From Mesostigma viride (taxonomy: Eukaryota > Streptophyta > Mesostigmatophyceae > Mesostigmatales > Mesostigmataceae): DNA of 64,000 nucleotides. The position numbers were made by a program, and so were the translations under genes. Shown here piece by piece: positions 57,234 through 64,000 of this stretch. The DNA lies in NCBI GenBank assembly GCA_009746045.1, contig RPFO01000276.1:3029922-3093921 (forward strand), in the 5' to 3' direction. The stretch's first letter is position 1. The number at the start of each line of letters is the position of its first letter. Under the pieces are notes generated by a model, which was not told the DNA's origin, searched no databases, and was given only the letters and a program-made list of their open reading frames with translations.

Positions 57234-60200
57234 ATGCCTCGACCTAACCGTCGGGTGAAAGCCATGGTGGTGCCGGTATTTCGGGCCACAACCTCATCTG
57301 TCAAATGTCAGATTCGTAAAACCCAACGTTTGCTAGATTACCTACGCCTCGGCGTTGTGCAATCAGCCCCAACCCCGAATACCCCGAGCAAGCGGCAGGC
57401 TCGCATCCTACGCTTGCAGGACAAAATAAATGCGATGAAAAGCACTATTTCTACCGCTTCCCTTCCCCCCTCCGTTTCACCCCCACCTCCACCCCCCGCC
57501 GCATCCACCCCCATCACCCATCGTCGTCCTCCCCTGGTGGGCCAGCAGGCATCCTTGGCCCTTGCCACTTTTAACACCCGCACATTGCTAGATGACGACC
57601 ATAGCTGCCGGGTAGAGGAGCTAGTCGCATTTTGCATTGAGCATCGTGTGTCTATATTAGGCGTCCAGGAACACCGCCGCACGGTGCCACTTGGCATGGT
57701 GAGCACTGATCGCTTGGCGGGTGGCTGGCGGTTTTTCTTCGCTGGCAGCGGTACGTCTGGCCAAGGTGGTGTTGGTCTTTTGTGTTCGCCGCTGGCAGTT
57801 GCTAGCCTCAGCACGCTTAAGTTTCTAACGCCACGCCTTATGGTAGCACACTTCACCTCCGTCGAGGGGCGGTCTAAACACCACCTCACGGTGGGGGTGG
57901 GCTACGCACCCCATAGTGGTCTACCTGCGTTGGAACGCCAGAAGTTCTTCGAGGACTTGCATAGCCTTGAGGGGGCCACCCCGGCCCGCCACTTTTTGGT
58001 TATGCTGCTAGACGCCAATGCCACGCTCCCCGTGGGTACTGCTGGCAGTCGCTTTGCGCCTGCTGACACTGCTGCTAATGACAACACTCCCCTGTTTTCT
58101 GCCTTTTTGCGGGATAGCGGGATGGTTGCTGTCAACTGCCACTTCCAACGTCCCTCCCAGGACTTGGTCACTTTTCGTGGCCCTAACGGCCGTCAGGCCT
58201 GTCTGGACTACGTGGTGGTACGGCAGCCCAGGTGTACCTCGGTTCTGGACACCCGAGTGTTTGACACGCCCACGGTGTGCTCTGACCACCGGTTGGTGCG
58301 CGCGACCCTTCGGCTCCGGTTCCACGTCCCCGCGCGCCGCGCCCCAGTGGTCCGCCCTGACTGGTCTGCTCTACGTCCGGTCAAGGGAGATCCTGAGGAC
58401 TGGACGGACGCCGAGCACGAGCGGAACTGGTGCCGACGGAAGTACCTGTCGGCACTGGACGCCCGGGCGGACGTCGACGAGCTGGACAATGGTGCCCCCA
58501 ACGCAGCCATTTTTGCGGGCTTTGCGGCCCGTGCCCCGTTGCTGGCGGCCCGGCACCTGCCGGTCATGCCCCGCCGCCGCCCCGGCCCGCTCTACCGCCA
58601 GGACCCCAAGGTCTTGGCCGCCCGGCACCGCCTCAAGCGTAACCGGGACCCGCTGCAGAAACCATTGCTCAAGGCCGCCCTTGTGGAGGCCTACGAGCAC
58701 GCTCAGGACGCGGAGGCGGCCCAGTGCATCGCGGATGCCAAGGCCTGCCAGGCTCGCAACCAGGGCAAGGACATGTGGTACCACCTCGACCGGCTCGGCG
58801 GCCGGCGGCAGCGCACCCCGGTGGAGCACACGGGGGACGGCACGGCGCCGGTAAGCCTTGACCGCTGGTTGGCCCACAATGTTTCCTTGACCGGTGGGGC
58901 TCGCGCCCCCCCCCGCCGCTTCACCCCGAGACGGCCGCCCGCCTCGGGGTCGCCGGACCCCCGCCGCCACCAGCGCCCCCTCCTCGGCCGCGGACTACCA
59001 AGTCCCCGCCTTGAAGGAGGGCTGCCTTGCCACCAACGACGTCGTCCACCCCTTCACTTTGGAGGAATTGGACGGCGCCCTTGCTCGCCTGCGGTACGAT
59101 GCGGCGGTCGGTGCCGACCACCTTTCTGCTGAGCTGCTGAAGACCCCTGATCTGGCGGTTAGGGATCTTCTGCTGGCGTTCTGCAACCGTGTCCTGCTCT
59201 CTGACGAGCCTCCGCCTGCTGAGTGGCAGACGGCCATCCGCGTCATGCTGTACAAGAAGGGCTCTGCTGCTGACCCCGGTAACTACCGGGGTGTCTGCCT
59301 CCAGAGCGCCGCGCTGAAGGTCTTCATGCGCATGATGCTGCACAGGCTCCGCGCCGCGCTGGACCCACACCTGGGTGAGTCTCAGATGGGTTTCCGTAGT
59401 GGTCGTAACACTGTCATGGCTGTGTTTGTCGCGCGCCGGTTGATGGAGGAGGTGCGTCGCCTTCCCCCTGACAGTTTGCCGCTGGTCCTCATTTTTGTTG
59501 ACTATATCAAGGCCTTTGACACGGTCCTCTGGGAGGCTCTTTGGGCCATCCTAGCTCTGGACCGCGTGCCACCAGCGTTTATTGCTGCCATTCGCCGACT
59601 GTATGAGGGCTCACAGGCAGTAGTGCGGACTGCGGAAGGCACCACCCCACCATTCCCCCTTCACCACGGGGTGTGGCAAGGTTGTGTCCTGTCTCCATAC
59701 CTGTTCATTATTGTCGTGGACCACGTCATGCGCCAGGCACGTGCGCGCTTTACTGCTCTTAAGGGGTTCGAGCCAGGCTTGGACATCCTTAACGAGCGTG
59801 GGCACGGCGGGGTTAGCACGGGTTACCGCCTGGCTGACCTGATTTATGCGGACGACACCACCCTCATCGCGCGCCCCGAGCACATTCAGACCTGGCTGGA
59901 CTGTCTGGGCCTGGAGGCGAGGGCGGTGGGGTTGGAGATTAGTGTCAAAACTGAGGCGATGGTGATTGGGGCCTCCAGTCGCCCACCGCTGCCGCGCCTG
60001 CTAGACGGGACGGAGGTCCCACTCCGCGACCGCTTCAAGCTGTTGGGGAGTTGGCTTCCGGACACTGCCGACGATGTGGACACCCGCATCGGCCTTTCCT
60101 GGGCCAAGCTCCGTTCGCTCAACACCTACTGGCGCTCCAAGGGCCTGGACGAGCACCGCAAGCGCATGCTCTTCAAGGTCCTCGTCCTCACGGTGCTCAC

Positions 60201-60708
60201 GTATGGCGCCGAGGCATGGACACTCACGGCAACACTGGCAGCCAAGCTAGACGGCACGGTCACCCGGATGCTCCGACAGGTCCTGAATGTCGGGTTTTCT
60301 CAGCGTAGGTCCTTAGAGTCTTTGTATCACGGTATGCCGCGTATTTCGGACGAGATTAGACAGCGTAGGATAGCATTTGTAGGACATCTTGCTCGCACCA
60401 GCCAGGTCGACACCGCCCTTGGTCTGGCCGGTCCCCAGCGGCTCGGCCAACCGGGGCGGCACATTTTGACCTGGCCTGGCCCCAAGAACATTCCTAAAAA
60501 GGTAGGGAAACATGCCATGACCTATACCCAGATGTTGCTGGACGACCTAGTGGTCCCAGCCCAGTTTGAGTACCGCATCCACTCTCTCTCCCGTCTTTGG
60601 ACTGCCATGCAAGACAAGACGCGGTGGAAGAAGATTGTCAAGGCGCACACGCCAGCCCCTGTGGGCAAGCCGCCTCCCCCCAAACGGAGGAGCCGTTTTG
60701 ATGAGTAG
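57234..60708 (+). pseudogene. LINE-A ORF2: APE endonuclease and reverse transcriptase, one frameshift
   Basis: The first part (57234 to about 58906) starts MPRPNRRVKAMVVPVF. An APE-type endonuclease is visible from about 57552: LATFNTRTLL, ILGVQEHRR, LLDANATLP and CSDHRLVRATL. After the C run at 58906-58914 the frame changes. The second part (to 60708) has the reverse transcriptase: YKKGSAADPGNYRGVCL, MGFRSGRNTV, FVDYIKAFDTVLWEAL, VWQGCVLSPYLF, LIYADDTTLIA, then KLLGSWLPDTADD and the C-terminal FVGHLARTSQ. It resembles L1-like or related APE LINEs. With one base changed in the C run it would be complete, so activity was recent. Confidence 0.85.
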
Positions 60709-60856
60709 CGTAGATAGGCTTTTCTAGACTAGATATAGCTTAGAGTTAGGTTAGTTCGATTACGCGGCTTCCTCCACACCACCCATCCAACCTGGAATAT
60801 GTGCTACATGATCTCCCAACGGAGACATGTTATAATTTAATTTAATTTAATTTAAT
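60709..60856 (+). repeat. LINE-A 3' end
   Basis: Short 3' region with TCTAGACTAGATATAGCTTA, then the shared LINE tail GGAATATGTGCTACATGATC, CTCCCAACGGAG and (TTTAA)n. It is the reference for the fragments at 25729, 31410 and 40103. Confidence 0.85.
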
Positions 60857-61239
60857 GCATGCACGCGGCCTTGCTATATTATAATATTAACGCTGGACCG
60901 GACCGTGCAGGCGTGGAGCACAATAGTAAGTTTCATAACTGCACTTGTAAATTAAGTAAGTTTCAGTATGCCATGGGCAGAGGCATGCCACGGAGTACTA
61001 GGCGCTAATCTCAATACTACTATAATAATAACACAAATTTTGAATCGCCTGCATAAGGCCCCCAAACTAGCTGCACACAAGATGGGGAAGTAATCCTCAT
61101 CCAAGCTGTCTTCTACAGTAATGGCAGATGAGGCGGTATCGCAGCAGCTAAACTCAGGGGCAATATGTCTACATATACCTAAGAAAGTAAATAGTGCGTG
61201 AACATGCACTGAAGGCATGCCACGGAGTAGGTCCGATGA
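60857..61239. other. Host DNA without recognised gene
   Basis: AT-rich, with GGCATGCCACGGAGTA at 60988-61003 and again at 61213-61228 on the + strand. Nothing else recognised. Confidence 0.4.
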
Positions 61240-62030
61240 GGTACTTTTCTACGCGGATACTTCACCCGCGAACGCAAGTGGCGCGACTCACTCGCCCAGG
61301 TCTGGAGTCGCAGATAGCAACTCCGCGTCATCCGGACTGTCCAAGACGACATATACCTGACGGCTACCCTGTCTAGCATTGGGCTGCGGGGGGCGTGGGA
61401 TCGCGACAACAGGGCCCCCAAACCGTCCAGGGAGGTGCCTGCCGCATACAGTCCAGCCCATTTAGAAAGAGAACTCCTTGCGCAAGTCGGCCTGTGGGTA
61501 CCTGTGAGCGGACAAGGGGGCCCTGCCACAGGAAGAGGTGCCTGCCCGATTGGCCAGCCTTAAGCTCCCAACATCATCACAGAGCACACATCTCTATTCA
61601 CTTGGTCCATGCACACAAATCGATGGCCGGTAAAGAGTACTAGTGGCGGTGCACGGAGGGTGGCATGGGTAGCCAGAGGAGATCGTAGAGTTCGGCCAAG
61701 GTGCGGCGCTCTTTGTATCGTACGCCCAGGGTGTGGCGGAGCACTCTAGTGACAACGGGCCATCGATTGCGCGCTCAGCATCGTGTCCAGGGTCCACGCC
61801 TCACAGCCATAGAGAAGAATGGTGAGGACATGCAAGGGCCTTGCATGAACACAGTATGCTTGCGCCGCTCACTCAGGTAGAGGCATGTCCAGAAGTTGTC
61901 AAGGCCGGGGGGGGCAGCCCAACGACTCCTGGCCCGATGCAGGTGTTGATGTCATCTATTTTTGGAGGGGAGCCAGCTAGTTGCCAAGGAGCTTGAATCG
62001 AGGATTACACCGACCGGGGAGCAGGGCTGC
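61240..62030 (-). pseudogene. Decayed LINE reverse-transcriptase C-terminal region
   Basis: On the minus strand, in shifting frames, one reads LHVLTILLYGCEAWTLDTML, then KERRTLAELYDLLWLPM. These parallel VLTVLTYGAEAWTLTATL and RSLESLYHGMP of LINE-A. It lies directly downstream of the PARP gene in the same direction. Confidence 0.5.
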
Positions 62031-62224
62031 CATCGAGGCAAGAGGAGGGTGGGTGGCGGATGTTGCCATCACGATCACTGCCGCGGCGGGAGCCCTCTAC
62101 AGTAGCACATGCGCACAGTGCCACAACTGGAAATGAATGGAGTTTGATGCCCAAGTCCAACACTTCCCATGTGTGGTCCGAGGGATACATAACGGGCAGG
62201 CCGCCTTCTTCGTCCCGTCGAGCA

Positions 62225-63389
62225 CTAGCAAAAGTTGTGAGTGAAGCTGCACTCCACCAGGTAGCGCATGCGCACCTGCGCCTCCGAGTAGACAATATAC
62301 TCATTGTACTGGAGCTCACCCTGCGTGGCCGTTAGCGTCAGCGATGCCAACAGTTGCCAGGGCACAGGAAGACACGGAACAGGGAAAACGGGCGAGGTGG
62401 GGGTGGGGGGTTAGCTTGCTAGGAAGAATCACCACCTGCACGCACTGCTCCACATGATGTTTTGTAAGTGAAATGAAGCCATGAACAAGGACAGTTTTGG
62501 GCTTACACGGACCTCATGGTTCTCGACTTCCTTGGCAGGGCCCAGGGGGACCCTGGTGCCCTCCGGTAGCAGGAGGTCACAGGCGGGGTCAGGGAATGCG
62601 CGGCCGACGCCCTTCACGCTGTCCAGGGAATGCACAATCCGAGGCAGACGCATGCAGGCCTGTGAGCCCATCCACAAAAAACAAGCAACCAAGCAGTAGC
62701 TTCCCCTCTCTGTTCCTCTCCATGCTGTTCCTCTCTGTGATGTCCTTCATGCTTGTTCTTGCTCTGCTCCTCTCGATTTTGTTTATCACTACCGTCCAGC
62801 CATACCCGCCACACGCAGCATCGGCCTTGCCTATGCTTCTGAGAAAGCTGAACACTTACCTGTGCTTCCCCGGCGGCAGCTTGTCCCCTTTGTAGTCATG
62901 CCTCAGTTTCTCGTTCATGGAACCCAGGGCCACCTGGACGGGAGAGCATAGGAGTGACAACGGGGCATCACGGTTAGGGACAGCCGGGGAAGTATTCTCT
63001 GTTCGCACAACGGCCCCCTACTAGTGCAGCGCACCATGAGTATAATACGGAGTCCCTAATAGTGCCATTCTAGCCTGCGTTGGTTGTCTCCTTGATGATA
63101 CTACGGAGTACACGACTATTGGAGAAATGTTAGAAATTGTATTTGCCATAATACCCATACGGCAGCGCCAGGGGCGAGTCACACCGTATTCGTCTCAAAA
63201 CCAGTGGCGCAGTTTGCTACACTCTGCTCCGTGTCCTCCCAGCAGGGCATGCGGCGGCGAGGTGAATGAAGAACAGTAGGGATCAAAACCACCTCGCGGG
63301 GTCAGGACCCACCTCGCTGAGCAGCAGCAGCCCCTTGTTCTGTTTGGGCGTGGTGAAGCAGTATTGCCCCGACTTGGTCACCATGTCCG
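62225..63389 (-). CDS. Poly(ADP-ribose) polymerase (PARP), last four exons
   Basis: Four exons fit perfectly on the minus strand: 63313-63389 (ADMVTKSGQYCFTTPKQNKG, LLLLSE), 62860-62933 (VALGSMNEKLRHDYKGDKLP, PGKH), 62507-62618 (SVKGVGRAFPDPACDLLLPE, GTRVPLGP) and 62225-62320 (LQYNEYIVYSEAQVRMRYLV, ending CSFTHNFC). Introns are GT-AG, with donors GTGGGT, GTAAGT and GTAAGC, and the phases agree. These are the end of the PARP catalytic domain; the NEYIVY segment includes the catalytic Glu of the H-Y-E triad. PARPs attach ADP-ribose from NAD+ in DNA repair. Earlier exons lie upstream, probably beyond the window. The C-terminus ends slightly short of usual. Confidence 0.9.
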
Positions 63390-64000
63390 CTGGCAGACGA
63401 CACACAAGCGGCACACATTCCACATGGCATATGAAACACATGGGCACTGGGCACAAGGCACAAGGGCATACATGCCGCAGGCAGGAGGTGGAAAAGAAGG
63501 GCCATCCCAAACGCTAGAGCTGCATCCGCGCATGGCATGAGTTGTGCTGTTTCTTGAAAACTTGCCGCAGACATAGAAATTTCTGTGTTGAAAAAAGCTT
63601 TCGCATGCATGGGCAGACATGAGATCACATGGCCAGACATCAGATGGCGACGACATCTAGTTGGGTTTGTATCGAAACATGAACGAAGGCTAAGCCACCT
63701 TTGTCGGCCAAAACAAGTGGAGAAACACGGATGGGAATGTGGACACGGGCGTGCCATCCTGTGTGCCCCTGAGGTCAGCTACAGCAATATCATGGACTTA
63801 AGTAAGCAAGCAGCCTAAGAATTAGCGAGATATGGTACCTATCAGCCAAGTAGTTGCTAGCAGGTAGTAGCTGCTCAGGAATCAGCATAATAACATAGTA
63901 TGCGAGTAAAGCAACCTTCCTGTGGGCCCAAATCCCCATGCACACAAAGATGTCTCTCAGGAACGAAAGAGGGGTGGATCACAGCGGCGTAAGCAGACAT
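63390..64000. other. Probable PARP intron and upstream sequence
   Basis: The acceptor at 63390-63391 requires an upstream exon ending before the ADM codons, but the expected GKG(I/V)YF-type segment was not found here. The region is taken as a long intron. No repeat or other gene recognised. Confidence 0.4.

Overview
The window is a join between two kinds of DNA. Positions 1-20134 look like a stretch of a nucleocytoplasmic large DNA virus (NCLDV). It is GC-rich, intronless and gene-dense on both strands, with typical giant-virus families: a DUF5767-like protein, MYND fingers, a multiplied Bro/KilA-like family, an IQ + U-box-like protein, RING proteins, and short Cys/His proteins. Positions 20135-64000 look like nuclear DNA of a eukaryotic alga, most likely a chlorophyte, although the species cannot be fixed from this sequence. 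That part is gene-poor and full of nested retroelements. It carries a spliced PARP gene with GT-AG introns at the right edge and a pirin-like gene. The best reading is an endogenous giant viral element next to a host transposon nest. An assembly join is the main alternative.

Viral part: 20-1309 is a DUF5767-like gene broken at homopolymers. At 1529-2441 lies an inverted pair of MYND genes. Bro/KilA-like paralogs sit at 2471-3315, 4523-4837, 7231-8145 and 8236-9151; three of them share a GGCGCGCTTAT leader motif. Between and after them are small basic, membrane, coiled-coil and zinc-finger proteins up to 12643. From 12715 the DNA turns repetitive. Positions 13538-20134 are one enormous palindrome: two arms of about 3.05 kb meet head to head at 17082/17083 with no spacer, each carrying the same three or four genes. 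This resembles the joined or hairpin ends of a linear NCLDV genome. The left arm alone carries a 493-bp transposon with terminal inverted repeats (TIRs).

Host part: next to the right end of the palindrome lies a 5'-truncated LINE (called LINE-B here), followed by more LINE tails, the pirin gene with a partial duplicate, small foldback elements, and a 1.28-kb TIR element. Two complete LTR retrotransposons follow (31614-40102 on + and 45227-53036 on -), each inserted inside an older LINE. Both belong to one Ty1/copia-related group with LTR ends AGTT...AACT, 5-bp target duplications, an extra ORF before gag, and the order integrase, protease-like, reverse transcriptase, RNase H. In known Ty1/copia elements the protease comes before the integrase. 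A miniature LTR element (43376-44560), a solo LTR, decayed LINE pieces and a nearly full LINE (LINE-A, 55484-60856) complete the nest. The PARP gene ends at 62225 on the minus strand.

Two results stand out. First, the 493-bp TIR element that splits a gene in the viral palindrome has a same-length and apparently near-identical twin splitting ORF1 of host LINE-A. Each copy has its own 4-bp target duplication, so one transposon family has recently moved in both viral and host DNA. Second, the two LTR elements share an unusual domain order with a conserved DTN in place of the protease DTG/DSG. Many frame breaks in the window fall in C or G runs, so some may be consensus errors rather than real decay.
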